A program made the position numbers and the translations under genes. Shown here piece after piece: positions 18,324-27,651 of a stretch of DNA of 64,000 nucleotides. A model generated the notes under the pieces. The model saw only the letters and a program-made list of their open reading frames with translations. It made no database searches and was not told the origin of the DNA. This DNA is from Marivivens aquimaris (GTDB lineage: Bacteria; Pseudomonadota; Alphaproteobacteria; Rhodobacterales; Rhodobacteraceae), in the NCBI RefSeq assembly GCF_015220045.1, contig NZ_JADBGB010000001.1:2969001-3033000 (forward strand). The letters run 5' to 3'. Position 1 is the stretch's first letter. The number at the start of each line of letters is the position of its first letter.

Positions 18324-19537
18324 GCGCGGAGCAGAGCCTTCATGTTCGTGTTCTCGTCGCAGAGGACAGCTGGCTCGACCGTCTTGCCCGCCTCGATCAG
18401 GCGCTTGGCGACCATGTAGTCTTTGGCGGCGTTCATGGCGTCACAAGCGATGAGCTTGCCGCCCTTGAAGTACCAGTGCACGCGGCTGTCGGGCGCATCC
18501 GAGAAGGTTTTGACGTGCACTTCGTCGTAGCCGAGGTTCAGGCCAGCAATCTGAAGTTTGGTGTCGTATTGGTCCGACCAGAACCACGGCTTCGGCGTGT
18601 AGGGGACGTTCTGGCCGAGCATGTTCTTGGCCACGACCTCAGCTTGGTCAATGGCGTTGCCAACGCTTTCGATGCGCAGGCGCTGGCCCTCGTAGGTGAG
18701 GTTCGCACAGTCGCCCGCAGCCCAGACGCCAGGCATGGAGGTCGCGCCATGAAGGTCCGTGTCGATGCCGTTGGAGCAGGCGATGCCCGAAGCATCTGCG
18801 AGGATCGTGTTCGGCAAAATGCCTACACCGGCAATGGCGAAATCGACGTCCAATTCCATGCCGTCGGTCAGGATCGCGCCAGTCACGCGATCGGTACCGG
18901 TCAGGCGGTTGAGCCCAACGCCTTCGATGATCTTCACGCCGTTGGCGGTATGCAGTTCGCGGAAATAATCGGAGGTCTGTTCACAAGCCACACGTTGCAG
19001 AATGCGCGGCGCCATTTCGATAACGGTGACGTTCAGGCCCTTCTTGGCCGCGACCGCCGCAGCCTCAAGGCCAATGTAGCCACCGCCGATAACCAGCAAA
19101 TTGCGGCCGCTTTCGAACTCGTGTGCCATCAGGTCGACGTCCGCCAGATCGCGGACGGTGTAGAGGCTGTCCAGTTCGCCGCCGATTTCGCCGGGCAGGA
19201 CGCGCGGGTACGATCCGGTGCAGAGCGCGAGCTCGTCGTATTTCATCTCCACCTCACCCTGCAGGATGATGGTCTTCTCTTCGGGGCGGAGCTCGACCAC
19301 ACGGGTTTCGAGCATCACGTCGATGTTGTTGTCGGCGTACCATTCCTCTGCGCGGAGCATCAGACGGTCGAGGCCCATCTCGCCCAGAAGGTACGCTTTG
19401 GAGAGGGGAGGGCGCTGGTAGGGATGCACAGGCTCTGCGCAGATAAGCGTGATTTTTCCGTCAAATCCCTCGGAGCGCAATTTTGCAACGAGCGAAGCCC
19501 CCGCTTGGCCGCCACCGACGACTACAAAATGCTGCAT
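18320..19537 (-). CDS. NAD(P)H:ferredoxin reductase-like FAD oxidoreductase
   Basis: 405 aa of the putidaredoxin/rhodocoxin reductase family, which passes electrons from NADH to [2Fe-2S] ferredoxins. FAD motif VVVGGGQAGASLVAKLR at the N-terminus, NAD motif LLVIGGGYIGLEAAAVAAKKG near residue 145, and VWAAGDCAN. The C-terminal reductase domain contains PWFWSDQYDTKLQIAGL. The ATG at 19537 with GGAGGGGAAA upstream is preferred over longer in-frame readings. First gene of an operon with rsmD and the HAD hydrolase. No ferredoxin or P450 partner in view. Confidence 0.9.
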   Translation of the reverse strand: MQHFVVVGGGQAGASLVAKLRSEGFDGKITLICAEPVHPYQRPPLSKAYLLGEMGLDRLMLRAEEWYADNNIDVMLETRVVELRPEEKTIILQGEVEMKYDELALCTGSYPRVLPGEIGGELDSLYTVRDLADVDLMAHEFESGRNLLVIGGGYIGLEAAAVAAKKGLNVTVIEMAPRILQRVACEQTSDYFRELHTANGVKIIEGVGLNRLTGTDRVTGAILTDGMELDVDFAIAGVGILPNTILADASGIACSNGIDTDLHGATSMPGVWAAGDCANLTYEGQRLRIESVGNAIDQAEVVAKNMLGQNVPYTPKPWFWSDQYDTKLQIAGLNLGYDEVHVKTFSDAPDSRVHWYFKGGKLIACDAMNAAKDYMVAKRLIEAGKTVEPAVLCDENTNMKALLRA

Positions 19538-19568
19538 TTTCCCCTCCAATTTTTGTGTTCGTTGTCGC

Positions 19569-19591
19569 TCGAACCTATATCCTCGGTTCGA
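19569..19591. promoter_or_regulatory. Inverted repeat in divergent promoter region (candidate operator)
   Basis: TCGAACC (19569-19575) and GGTTCGA (19585-19591) are perfect complements around TATATCCTC. It lies in the 83-bp gap between the divergent reductase and peroxiredoxin genes, so a shared operator over a -10-like TATAT is plausible. Confidence 0.4.
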
Positions 19592-19620
19592 AGACATTCA
19601 ATTCCGAACAGGGGAAAACT

Positions 19621-20109
19621 ATGACGATTTCCGTTGGCGACAAACTACCCGAGGCAACTTTGTTGCGTATGGGCGCCGAAGGTCCCGAAAGCGTCGAGCT
19701 GTCGACGCTGACCAAAGGTAAAAAGACCGTAATCTTCGGTCTTCCGGGCGCTTACACCGGTACTTGCACCACCTCGCACGTCCCGAGCTTTATCAACGCC
19801 AAAGACGATTTGGCCGCCAAGGGCGTAGACGAGATCATCTGCGTTTCGGTCAACGATCCGTTCGTGATGGGCGCATGGGGCGAATCGACCGGTGCGTCGA
19901 ATGCTGGCATTCAGATGCTCGGCGATCCGTCGGCTGCGTTTATCAAGGCGATCGGCCTCGATTTCACCGCGCCACCTGCCGGTCTCTATGACCGTTCGCA
20001 GCGTTTCGCGCTGTTCGCCGAAGACGGTGAAGTGAAGGTGCTGAACCTCGAAGATAATCCGGGTGTCTGCGACATCTCCGGCGGCGCTTCGATGGTCGAA
20101 CAAATCTAA
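19621..20109 (+). CDS. Peroxiredoxin, Prx5/type II family
   Basis: 162 aa. Thiol peroxidase with the peroxidatic site PGAYTGTCTTSHVPSF (Cys49); further Cys in EIICVSVND and NPGVCDISGG. Typical length for glutaredoxin- or thioredoxin-linked PrxV enzymes, which reduce hydroperoxides in the cytoplasm. The start at 19621 is preceded by an AGGGGAAA RBS. Followed by a strong bidirectional terminator. Confidence 0.94.
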   Translation: MTISVGDKLPEATLLRMGAEGPESVELSTLTKGKKTVIFGLPGAYTGTCTTSHVPSFINAKDDLAAKGVDEIICVSVNDPFVMGAWGESTGASNAGIQMLGDPSAAFIKAIGLDFTAPPAGLYDRSQRFALFAEDGEVKVLNLEDNPGVCDISGGASMVEQI

Positions 20110-20111
20110 CG

Positions 20112-20144
20112 AAAAAGCGGGGCCGTTTGGCCCCGCTTTCTTTT
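20112..20144. terminator. Bidirectional intrinsic terminator
   Basis: AAAGCGGGGCC (20114-20124) pairs perfectly with GGCCCCGCTTT (20129-20139) with a GTTT loop and T/A runs on both sides. It separates the peroxiredoxin from the convergent mscS. Confidence 0.9.
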
Positions 20145-20991
20145 AGTCGGTCGGCTGTTCGTAAACAGTCCGCGTCGGGAACGGAATTTCGATCCCGTTG
20201 TCGTCCAGCGCTTCTTTCACCTTCCGCTTCATATCGGCCTGATACTGGAAGTAGTCCGCGGCGTTCACCCACACACGGCACAGAAAATCGACCGAGAAGT
20301 CGCCGAGGTTGTTCACCTGCAAGAACGGCTCGGGATCGGTGTGCGAACGCGGGTCGCTCATGATGGTGTCGCGGATCACCTGCTCGGCCTTTTTCAGATC
20401 GCTGTCGTAGCTGACGCCAAAGGTCCATTCGGCGCGGCGGGTCGGATTGACCGAGTAGTTGATGATCGTGTTACCCCAAACTTCGCTATTGGGAACGATG
20501 ACGTGCACGTTGCTGAGGTTCGCGAGCTCTGTGTAGTTGAGCGAGATATTTTTCACCGTACCTACCGAGTCATTGATCTCCACGAAGTCGCCCATTTTGA
20601 TCGGACGGAAGAGAATGATCATCACGCCTGCTGCGACGTTCGACAGCGTGCCTTGAAGCGCGAGGCCGATGGCAAGACCGGCAGCACCGAGAACGGCAAC
20701 GATCGAGGTCGTCTGGATGCCGAAAGTGTTCAGCACGAATAGCGCGGCAAAGGTCAGGACGATGTAGCGCGCGATATCACCGAGGAAGTGGAACAGCGTA
20801 TCGTCGAGCTGGCGGTGGGATTCACCGACCGCGATAATGCGGCGACGGACCCAGCCAGAAATAGCAAAGCCCAAGATGACGATGAGAATAATCGAAAGGA
20901 TGTCACCGGCGAGGCCGGCGAGGAAATCGAGCGTCAGGTAGTCACCAACAGTGTTTCCGTTCCAAATTTCTGTATCAAGTAGCTGTTCCAT
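20143..20991 (-). CDS. Small-conductance mechanosensitive channel (MscS family)
   Basis: 282 aa. TM segments at about residues 25-50, 70-90 and 95-125; the pore helix has [33 protein letters not shown], the MscS signature, followed by the beta domain ([37 protein letters not shown]). ATG 20991 is preferred to a TTG one codon earlier because of the AGGGA spacing. The start lies inside the end of phhB (17-nt overlap), implying coupled translation. Confidence 0.93.
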   Translation of the reverse strand: MEQLLDTEIWNGNTVGDYLTLDFLAGLAGDILSIILIVILGFAISGWVRRRIIAVGESHRQLDDTLFHFLGDIARYIVLTFAALFVLNTFGIQTTSIVAVLGAAGLAIGLALQGTLSNVAAGVMIILFRPIKMGDFVEINDSVGTVKNISLNYTELANLSNVHVIVPNSEVWGNTIINYSVNPTRRAEWTFGVSYDSDLKKAEQVIRDTIMSDPRSHTDPEPFLQVNNLGDFSVDFLCRVWVNAADYFQYQADMKRKVKEALDDNGIEIPFPTRTVYEQPTD

Positions 20992-21256
20992 CAAGTCCCT
21001 TTAGAGCATCAAATTTTTTGGCCAGTTTGACGTCTTTTTCCGTCAGGCCACCGGTGTCATGTGTGGTCAGTTTAACATTGACCGTCTTGTACACATTGGA
21101 CCACTCGGGGTGGTGATCCCACTTTTCGGCCCAAATGGCCGCGCGCGTCATAAACCCGAAGGCTTCGACAAAGTTCCTGAATACATAGGTTTTGCAGACG
21201 GCTTTGCCCTCATCGCAGAGGTCCCAGCCCGCATTTGTCAGTTCGGTCGTATCCAT
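20975..21256 (-). CDS. phhB: Pterin-4a-carbinolamine dehydratase
   Basis: 93 aa. The signature [24 protein letters not shown] contains the catalytic histidines of the PCD/DCoH family, which recycle pterin cofactor for aromatic amino acid hydroxylases. No hydroxylase is in the window, so the physiological partner is unknown; many alphaproteobacteria have free-standing PCDs. ATG overlaps the upstream acyltransferase stop (TGATG). Confidence 0.93.
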   Translation of the reverse strand: MDTTELTNAGWDLCDEGKAVCKTYVFRNFVEAFGFMTRAAIWAEKWDHHPEWSNVYKTVNVKLTTHDTGGLTEKDVKLAKKFDALKGLDGTAT

Positions 21257-22428
21257 CAATCCTGCTCTTCTACCGTTGTCTGCTTGAACGGGCCATAGCT
21301 CGTGAGAATTTCTATTTCCTCGTCCACCATCCGTTTTTCCTGAACGATAAAGTCCTCGACCGCCTGCCGGAAACGGCTATCGGCAATCCAGTGGAGAGAG
21401 TGGGTTTCGTGCGGCAGGTACCCGCGCGCCAGTTTGTGTTCGCCCTGCGCGCCTGCCTCGACGCGTAGCCCGTGGGCAATGGCGTAGTCGATGGCCTGAT
21501 AATAGCAGAGCTCGAAGTGCAGGCAGGGGAAAAACTCCGTACAGCCCCAGTAGCGCCCAAAGATGGTTTCGGAACCGATGAAGTTCAGCGCACCCGCCAC
21601 ATAGCGGCCGTCGAGAACGGCAAGCACCAGGAGCACGTCATCGCGCATGGTTTCCTGCACGAGGTCGAAGAACGCGCGGGTGAGATAGGGCGAGCCCCAT
21701 TTGCGGCTGCCGGTGTCCTGATAGAACCGCCAGAACGCATCCCAGTGTTCGGGTCTCAGATCATCACCCGTGAGGTGGATGATCTCGCCACCGAATGCCT
21801 GCGCCTGCTGGCGTTCCTTGCGGATCGTTTTGCGCTTACGGCTCGAAAGTTCGGCAAGGAAATCATCGAAGGTCTCGTACCCTCGGTTTTCCCAGTGGAA
21901 TTGCTGACCCGTCCGGTGGAGGAGGCCGAGCGCTTCGCCCGCAATGGCTTCCGCTTCGGTGCAGAACGTCACATGGAGCGATGATAGCCCGTTGTTCGCG
22001 GTGACCTCGACAGCGCCCTGCACTAGCGCGGCAAGCCCCTCCGCCTCGAACCCTGCGCGGGTGAGGAAGCGGCGGCCTGTCGCGGGGGTGAATGGCGCGG
22101 CGATCTGGAACTTGGGATAGTATTCGCCGCCCGCACGTTCGTAGGCATGGGCCCAAGAGTGGTCGAAAACGTATTCGCCTTGGCTGTGACCCTTGGCGAA
22201 CAGCGGCGCCACGCCGATGATCTGCCCGCCCTTGTGAACCGAGAGATAGAGCGGCTGCCAACCAGTGCGCGGCCCGACGGAGCCGCTCTGCTCTAGCGCG
22301 GACAGAAAGCGGTGCGTGGTGAAGGGATCGAGTGGCCGCTCACCCGTCGCCAATGCGCAGGCGTCCCACACTTCGGCAGGGATTTCCGCGATGCTGTCGT
22401 GGGTTCTGACTTCTAGCGCTTCGGTCAT
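21256..22428 (-). CDS. GNAT/FemAB-like acyltransferase (COG3146, DUF482 type)
   Basis: 390 aa from ATG 22428. Conserved segments for this family: [99 protein letters not shown] and [27 protein letters not shown]. The family is widespread and of uncertain substrate, often annotated as peptidogalycan biosynthesis or GNAT. A GTG eight codons upstream is an alternative start. Confidence 0.85.
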   Translation of the reverse strand: MTEALEVRTHDSIAEIPAEVWDACALATGERPLDPFTTHRFLSALEQSGSVGPRTGWQPLYLSVHKGGQIIGVAPLFAKGHSQGEYVFDHSWAHAYERAGGEYYPKFQIAAPFTPATGRRFLTRAGFEAEGLAALVQGAVEVTANNGLSSLHVTFCTEAEAIAGEALGLLHRTGQQFHWENRGYETFDDFLAELSSRKRKTIRKERQQAQAFGGEIIHLTGDDLRPEHWDAFWRFYQDTGSRKWGSPYLTRAFFDLVQETMRDDVLLVLAVLDGRYVAGALNFIGSETIFGRYWGCTEFFPCLHFELCYYQAIDYAIAHGLRVEAGAQGEHKLARGYLPHETHSLHWIADSRFRQAVEDFIVQEKRMVDEEIEILTSYGPFKQTTVEEQD

Positions 22429-22459
22429 ACGGGCAATGGTGTGTGCCAGCACCGAATGG

Positions 22460-23209
22460 TCAAGCGCGATAACCCTCGAAGGTCACATTATCTGCAATCT
22501 CTCGTGCAGCTTTTTCAGCCTCAGCCGAACGAATAGTCCAACAAAGAATATTCGCGCCGCCAGCTTTCAACTCTGCGATGCGCAGATCGGCCAGATCGGT
22601 GTGCTGGTGGCTGACAAAGCAAGAGCCGGTGCGCTCGTAATCGGGAATACCGCGGAGCGCATCACGGGTTGCCGCTGAGATCGTCGGCCAATCTTCGGCG
22701 GCGTAGTTGCAGGTCGTCAGGCCTCGGGGCACTTCGGGCAGAAGCTCTGCCATCTTGGCTATGGAGTGCGGGTTGAACGACATCAGAGCGACGGGGCCGG
22801 TGTAGCCTTTCAGCACAGCGGCGGTCGCTTCTTCCAGCGCACCCACGTTCGGCCCGAGTGCGCCGTCCTGATCCTTGATCTCGATGAGCAGAGGAACTTT
22901 GCCGTCCACCGCCTCAAGCACCTCTGCCAAGGTCGGGACGCCTTCATCGCCGCCCAGCAGGGTCATTTGCCCAAGCTCGGCAGCAGAGCGCTGGGCAATG
23001 GGGCCGTTTTCGCCTGTCAGTCGGGTGAGGCTATAGTCGTGGAAAACCATAGCCACACCGTCCTTGGACAGTTGGAGGTCGATTTCGATCCCGTAGCCTT
23101 CAGCGACGGCTGCACGGATGGCGGCCAGACTGTTTTCGGGTCGGCCCGCAGCCTTGTCGTGGAAGGCACGGTGGGCAATCGGGCAGTCGATGAAGCTACG
23201 GGGAAGCAT
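22460..23209 (-). CDS. Glycerophosphodiester phosphodiesterase
   Basis: 249 aa GDPD. IAHRAFHDKAAGRPENSLAAI gives the catalytic H-R and E-N motif; GIEIDLQLSKDGVAMVFHD supplies the E-x-D metal ligands and second His. No signal peptide, so probably cytoplasmic hydrolysis of glycerophosphodiesters. Starts at an ATG overlapping the ridA-like stop (TAATG). Confidence 0.93.
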   Translation of the reverse strand: MLPRSFIDCPIAHRAFHDKAAGRPENSLAAIRAAVAEGYGIEIDLQLSKDGVAMVFHDYSLTRLTGENGPIAQRSAAELGQMTLLGGDEGVPTLAEVLEAVDGKVPLLIEIKDQDGALGPNVGALEEATAAVLKGYTGPVALMSFNPHSIAKMAELLPEVPRGLTTCNYAAEDWPTISAATRDALRGIPDYERTGSCFVSHQHTDLADLRIAELKAGGANILCWTIRSAEAEKAAREIADNVTFEGYRA

Positions 23210-23670
23210 TATTCGATCTCGAAAATACCGTCGATTTCGACCGCAACGCCAAGCGGCAGTGCTGCAACGCCGACGGCGGAACGTGCATGACGGCCTTTGT
23301 CACCCAGAGCTTCGACGAGGAAATCCGACGCGCCGTTGATGACTTTCGGCTGTTCGTGGAAGTCATGCGCCGAGGCAACAAAGCCGTTCAGCTTCACAAC
23401 GCGCTTCAGGCGGTCGAGGTCGCCGTCACATGCTGCCTTGAGCTGGGCAAGCAAGCTGATGGCGCATTGCTTGGCCGCCGAAGCGCCAGCATCTGCGTCC
23501 ATCGTGTCGCCGAGACGGCCTTTGACCAGACCGTTGGCGTCCTGCGAAATTTGGCCCGAGATGTGAACCAGATTGCCGCTGATGACGAACGGCACATAGT
23601 TGGCGGCCGGAGCCGGAGCTTCGGGCAGGTGGATGCCCAATTCGGTAAGTTTCTTTTCGATAGCAGACAT
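23209..23670 (-). CDS. RidA family protein
   Basis: 153 aa RidA/YjgF-type. Enamine/imine deaminase superfamily, long form with N-terminal extension MSAIEKKLTELGIHLPEAP. Contains VISGNLVHISGQIS, KQCAISLLAQLKAACDGDLDRLKRVVKLNGFVAS and ARSAVGVAALPLGVAVEIDGIFEI; the catalytic Arg is in the ARSAVG segment. Upstream gene of a two-gene operon with GDPD. Confidence 0.92.
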   Translation of the reverse strand: MSAIEKKLTELGIHLPEAPAPAANYVPFVISGNLVHISGQISQDANGLVKGRLGDTMDADAGASAAKQCAISLLAQLKAACDGDLDRLKRVVKLNGFVASAHDFHEQPKVINGASDFLVEALGDKGRHARSAVGVAALPLGVAVEIDGIFEIE

Positions 23671-23703
23671 TGTTTATCCCTGTGTCCGATGGCGTCCTGT
23701 TGT

Positions 23704-24999
23704 TCAGAATTCGCGGAAAGAATGCGTGAAGAAATCTGTAAGCGGCTTTGTCAAAAACGCCATAGGGCTGCGCTCTCCCGTCCTGATGAATGCTTCGACA
23801 GGCATACCTGGGACGATAACGCTTCCTTCGGGCAGTCGTTCGGCTTCCCCATCGTTGAGCACGATTTCGATACGGTAGTATGACATCCGGCTGGCTTCGT
23901 CTTCGAAAGCATCGGCCGAAATGGTGACGACATGGCCGTAGAGTTCAGGCGTCTGACGTTGGTCAAAGGCGGAGAAGCGCAGGGTCACTTCTTGATCGGT
24001 GCGTACAAGGTCGATGTCGCGCGTGAAAATCCGCGAGCTGATGACCAGCGGACGGTCCTGCGGCACAATAAAGAGCAGCGGTTCCGCGGGCTGAATGACG
24101 GCGGCTTCGGAAAAGATGGTCAGGCCGTAGACCACACCCGCGACGGGCGCTCGGATATCGAGGCGGTCGAGACGTGCGGCCAGCGTGCGGCGACGTTCGC
24201 GTAGTTCCAGTTCGACCGGTTGCAGTTCGCGGAGTTGCGAGATGGCTTCCTCGCGGCGGGTCGTCTCGATGCCGAGGATCGCGAGTTCGATTTCGGTAAT
24301 GCGCCCCTCGGATTGGGCGATGCCTGCGGTCAGTTCACCCTGACGCCCCTCAAGGTTCGCCTGCTCCCGTTGGAGCGCAAGGACACGGGTCGCTTGGGCA
24401 AGGCCGCGATCAAGAAGCTGCTGTTGGTCGGCGAGTTCGGATTCGATCAATTCAAGCTGGGTGAGTAGCGATACCTGCTGCGCCTCGATGCCTTTGATCT
24501 GTTCCTGCGTCTGTTCAATCCGGCGGCGGTACTGTTCGATCTGGGTATCGGCGGAGGCGCGGCGCGCGTCGAACAGGCTGGCTTGGCCGTTCATCAGCGC
24601 GACAGCAGAGTCGCCTCCTTCGTCAGTGAGAAATGCGTCGAAGGTGACGTCGTCCGTGTTGTCACGTTCCGCTTCGAGGCGATTGCGGCGGGCGATAAGC
24701 TCGAATAGCTGCCCTTCGATAACTGCCAGTTCGCTGCGCAACTCGTCGGCATCAAGCTGGATGAGCAACTGGCCTTCTGTGACGGTTTCGCCTTCGTCGA
24801 CGAGGATCGCGTCGACGACACCGCCATATGGGTGCTGCACGACCTGACGGTTGCGATCAACCTCGACACGGCCCGGCGCGATGACCGCCCCGCTGAGTTG
24901 GGCAAAGGTCGCCCATGCCATAAACCCGCCGAACAGAATGACGACCGAGAACAGACCCAGCATCACGAGCGGACGGACGGACCACTTTTCTTGGCTCAT
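23704..24999 (-). CDS. Type I secretion membrane fusion protein (HlyD family)
   Basis: 431 aa. One N-terminal TM segment (about 12-32), N-terminal lipoyl half (GAVIAPGRVEVDRNRQVVQHPYGGVVDAILVDEGETV), a long alpha-helical hairpin coiled coil (about 90-270), then the second lipoyl half and beta-barrel (LDIRAPVAGVVYGLTIFSEAAVIQPAEPLLFIVPQD). It links the inner-membrane ABC exporter to a TolC-like outer-membrane channel. ATGA overlap with the ABC gene. No TolC gene or RTX substrate nearby. Confidence 0.93.
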   Translation of the reverse strand: MSQEKWSVRPLVMLGLFSVVILFGGFMAWATFAQLSGAVIAPGRVEVDRNRQVVQHPYGGVVDAILVDEGETVTEGQLLIQLDADELRSELAVIEGQLFELIARRNRLEAERDNTDDVTFDAFLTDEGGDSAVALMNGQASLFDARRASADTQIEQYRRRIEQTQEQIKGIEAQQVSLLTQLELIESELADQQQLLDRGLAQATRVLALQREQANLEGRQGELTAGIAQSEGRITEIELAILGIETTRREEAISQLRELQPVELELRERRRTLAARLDRLDIRAPVAGVVYGLTIFSEAAVIQPAEPLLFIVPQDRPLVISSRIFTRDIDLVRTDQEVTLRFSAFDQRQTPELYGHVVTISADAFEDEASRMSYYRIEIVLNDGEAERLPEGSVIVPGMPVEAFIRTGERSPMAFLTKPLTDFFTHSFREF

Positions 25000-26732
25000 G
25001 ACACGCCTCCCGGGCCGGATTTGTCGATAATCTCTTGGTGGTTGCGGGTCACGCTGCGCAGGACTTCATCCTTGGGTCCGAATGCGCGAACCTGTCCGCC
25101 TTCGATCATCATCAGCATGTCGCATTCCTGAATGGCTGCAGGGCGGTGGGCCATGATCATGACGCAGCGGCCTTCGGATTTGAACGTGCGGATCGCCTCG
25201 TTCAGCGCGACGGAGCCTTCGTTGTCGAGGTTCGAATTCGGTTCATCGAGGACCAGAATGACCGGATCGCCATACATCGCACGGGCCAGACCGATACGCT
25301 GGATCTGACCGCCTGACAGGCGACCGCCCAGAGCAGAAACGCGGGTGTCGTAACCATCGGGGAGCTTCAGAATCATCTCGTGCGCGGCGGCACGCTTGGC
25401 AGCTTTGATCACAGCGGCGTCGTCCGGTGTCGGAGACATGCGGGCGATGTTTTCCTTGATCGTCCCATCGAGCAGTTGCACCCGCTGCGGCAGGTATCCG
25501 ATGTGCGATCCCAGAACGTCAGGCTCGTACTGATCAAGCGACGCGCCATCAAGGCGGATCTTCCCGCCCGCCGGACGCCAGACGCCGGTCACGGCCTTGG
25601 CCAGTGTCGATTTGCCCGCACCGGACGGACCGATGACACCAACGGCGTTGCCTGGCTCCAGACGGAAGTTCGCCATGCGCAGCGAAGCCTGTGCCTCGCC
25701 CGGCGGGACAATGGTCACAGATTGCGCATCGAGGATCGCGCGCGGCTTGGGCAGCTCGGTACGCGGTTGTTCGACTGGAACTTCGCTCAACAGGACAGAC
25801 AGGTTGCGCCAGCCTTCGCGAGCGCGGACGACGTTGGCCCACTGACCGATAATCTGCTCAATCGGGGCGAGCGCGCGGCCCAGCAGGATCGAACCTGCGA
25901 TCATGGCGCCTGCCGACATCAAACCTTGCAACGCGAGGTAAGCACCGAGGCCGAGCATCGCGGACTGCAGGAAAAGACGGAGCGCCTTGGATAGCGACGA
26001 GAACGTGCCGCCCTTATCGGCCGCGCTGATTGTTGCGGCGAGCGACTCCTCGCGCAGTGTTTTCCAGCGGGCGAAGGTCGAATTGCGCATCCCCAGCGAC
26101 TGCACCATTTCGGCTTCGGACCGGATGAGCTGTCCCATCGCCTCGGAAGCTTGGGTCTGGCGGTTGGCGTTCTCCAGCGGAACTTTGGTCGAAAGCTGGT
26201 TCGCGATGGTTATCATGATAAGCACAAACGCGCCGACCAGAGCGAGGTAGCCGAGGTAGGGGTGGAAAATGAAGATGCCAGCGAAGAAGATCGGCATGAA
26301 CGGCAGATCGAACGCCGACATCAGGGCGGGCGAGATGATGAACCGCTGAATTGATTCGAGGTCGCGCAAACCACTGGCCGCTTGGGGGATGGCCTTGTTG
26401 ATCGAATGCGCGCGGAGCGATGCTTCGAACACGCGCCGATCAAGCCGGGACTGGAAGCGGGCACCGACACGGCCCATAACGCGGCCACGGACGTAATCGG
26501 TCAGTGCCATGCACAAGTAGAGATAACCGACGAGCACCGTCAGGGCGACGAGCGTCTGGACAGAGCCCGAACCCATCACACGGTCGTAAACGTTCATCAT
26601 GTAAAGAGGACCGGTCAGCATCAGGATGTTCACCACGAAACTGAAAACGGCCACTAACCAGTACAGACCGCGACTCTCCTTGCGAGCGGCGACAAGCTCT
26701 GCTTCGCCGCGCTGGGTGCTTTGGGGTCTCAT
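24996..26732 (-). CDS. Type I secretion system permease/ATPase (PrtD-like)
   Basis: 578 aa ABC exporter half. Six-helix TM domain (about 25-300), then the ATPase: Walker A VIGPSGAGKST, signature LGGRLSGGQIQRIGLARA, Walker B PVILVLDEPNSNLD, H-loop IMAHRP. It lacks the C39-like N-terminal domain, so it belongs to the PrtD/HasD/AprD protease-exporter type rather than HlyB. Energises export of C-terminally signalled proteins. First gene of the pair. Confidence 0.94.
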   Translation of the reverse strand: MRPQSTQRGEAELVAARKESRGLYWLVAVFSFVVNILMLTGPLYMMNVYDRVMGSGSVQTLVALTVLVGYLYLCMALTDYVRGRVMGRVGARFQSRLDRRVFEASLRAHSINKAIPQAASGLRDLESIQRFIISPALMSAFDLPFMPIFFAGIFIFHPYLGYLALVGAFVLIMITIANQLSTKVPLENANRQTQASEAMGQLIRSEAEMVQSLGMRNSTFARWKTLREESLAATISAADKGGTFSSLSKALRLFLQSAMLGLGAYLALQGLMSAGAMIAGSILLGRALAPIEQIIGQWANVVRAREGWRNLSVLLSEVPVEQPRTELPKPRAILDAQSVTIVPPGEAQASLRMANFRLEPGNAVGVIGPSGAGKSTLAKAVTGVWRPAGGKIRLDGASLDQYEPDVLGSHIGYLPQRVQLLDGTIKENIARMSPTPDDAAVIKAAKRAAAHEMILKLPDGYDTRVSALGGRLSGGQIQRIGLARAMYGDPVILVLDEPNSNLDNEGSVALNEAIRTFKSEGRCVMIMAHRPAAIQECDMLMMIEGGQVRAFGPKDEVLRSVTRNHQEIIDKSGPGGVS

Positions 26733-26910
26733 TCGTCGTATTGTCCCTTGGTGCGTCCGAGTTGCGACATCCTCGCCGCTCGCGCAATCGTTCTATTCTA
26801 ATCCGGCCAATTTACCGCTAGGACCGTTATGCAGCGCGTATGCTTCCCAAACAAGACAGTCGGGTGACAGCGCAACCTCTGGCGGCACGGAAACCACAGG
26901 ATCAGTCCCT

Positions 26911-27651
26911 TTGAAACCAGTATTTGTAAGCCTTCCCGTTCTCATTGCGCTCGGTGCCTGTTCGGTTGCGCCCGAGGGGCAATCGATCCACGACCCGTAT
27001 GAACAGACAAACCGTCAGATCCACGAATTCAACGTCGGGTTGGATCGCGCGCTTCTGCGTCCTGCAAGCCAGGCTGCCAATACGCTGCCCGATGGCGTCA
27101 CCCAGACCGTGACGAACTTTGCCGACAACGTCTCGCTGCCGGGCCTCATTGCGAACGGTATCCTTCAGGGCGACATCAAAGGCGCGAGCACGAACACCTT
27201 CCGCTTTGTCATCAACTCGACCGTCGGTTTCTACGGTCTGTTCGACGTTGCGGACATCATCGGCCTCTACGAAGAAGACACCGATTTCGGCGAGACTCTC
27301 GCCGTTTGGGGCGTGCCCGAAGGAGCCTATGTCGAGCTACCAGTCCTGGGCCCGTCGACCGAGCGTGATGCCGTCGGCGAAATCGTCGATATGCTCTACG
27401 ATCCGCTCGGCAATTGGGTGACCGACGAACAATTAGCATACGGAACTGCCGCGAATGTGGCCGATAAGATCATCACGCGCGGTGCTTTCGGAAATTCTGT
27501 CGACTCGGTTTTGTATGACAGTGCAGATGGTTACGCCCAAGCACGACTTCTTTACCTTGAAAATCGTCGATACGAGTTGGGCCAAGAGCAGTCTGACGCC
27601 TATATAGATCCTTACGCAGACCCGTATTTCGATCCCTACGAGGACCAGTAA
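26911..27651 (+). CDS. mlaA: MlaA (VacJ) family lipoprotein
   Basis: 246 aa. Outer-membrane lipoprotein of the Mla pathway that removes mislocalised phospholipids from the outer leaflet. The TTG start at 26911 gives a compact lipoprotein signal with lipobox LGAC (Cys17), preceded by AGGA at a suitable distance. The MlaA core is DPYEQTNRQIHEFNVGLDRALLRP, FADNVSLPG, RFVINSTVGFYGLFDVA and PEGAYVELPVLGPSTERDAVG. The C-terminal tail is unusual: acidic, Asp/Tyr/Pro-rich (repeated DPYADPYFDPYEDQ-like). First gene of mlaA-mlaC-unknown. Confidence 0.92.
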   Translation: MKPVFVSLPVLIALGACSVAPEGQSIHDPYEQTNRQIHEFNVGLDRALLRPASQAANTLPDGVTQTVTNFADNVSLPGLIANGILQGDIKGASTNTFRFVINSTVGFYGLFDVADIIGLYEEDTDFGETLAVWGVPEGAYVELPVLGPSTERDAVGEIVDMLYDPLGNWVTDEQLAYGTAANVADKIITRGAFGNSVDSVLYDSADGYAQARLLYLENRRYELGQEQSDAYIDPYADPYFDPYEDQ

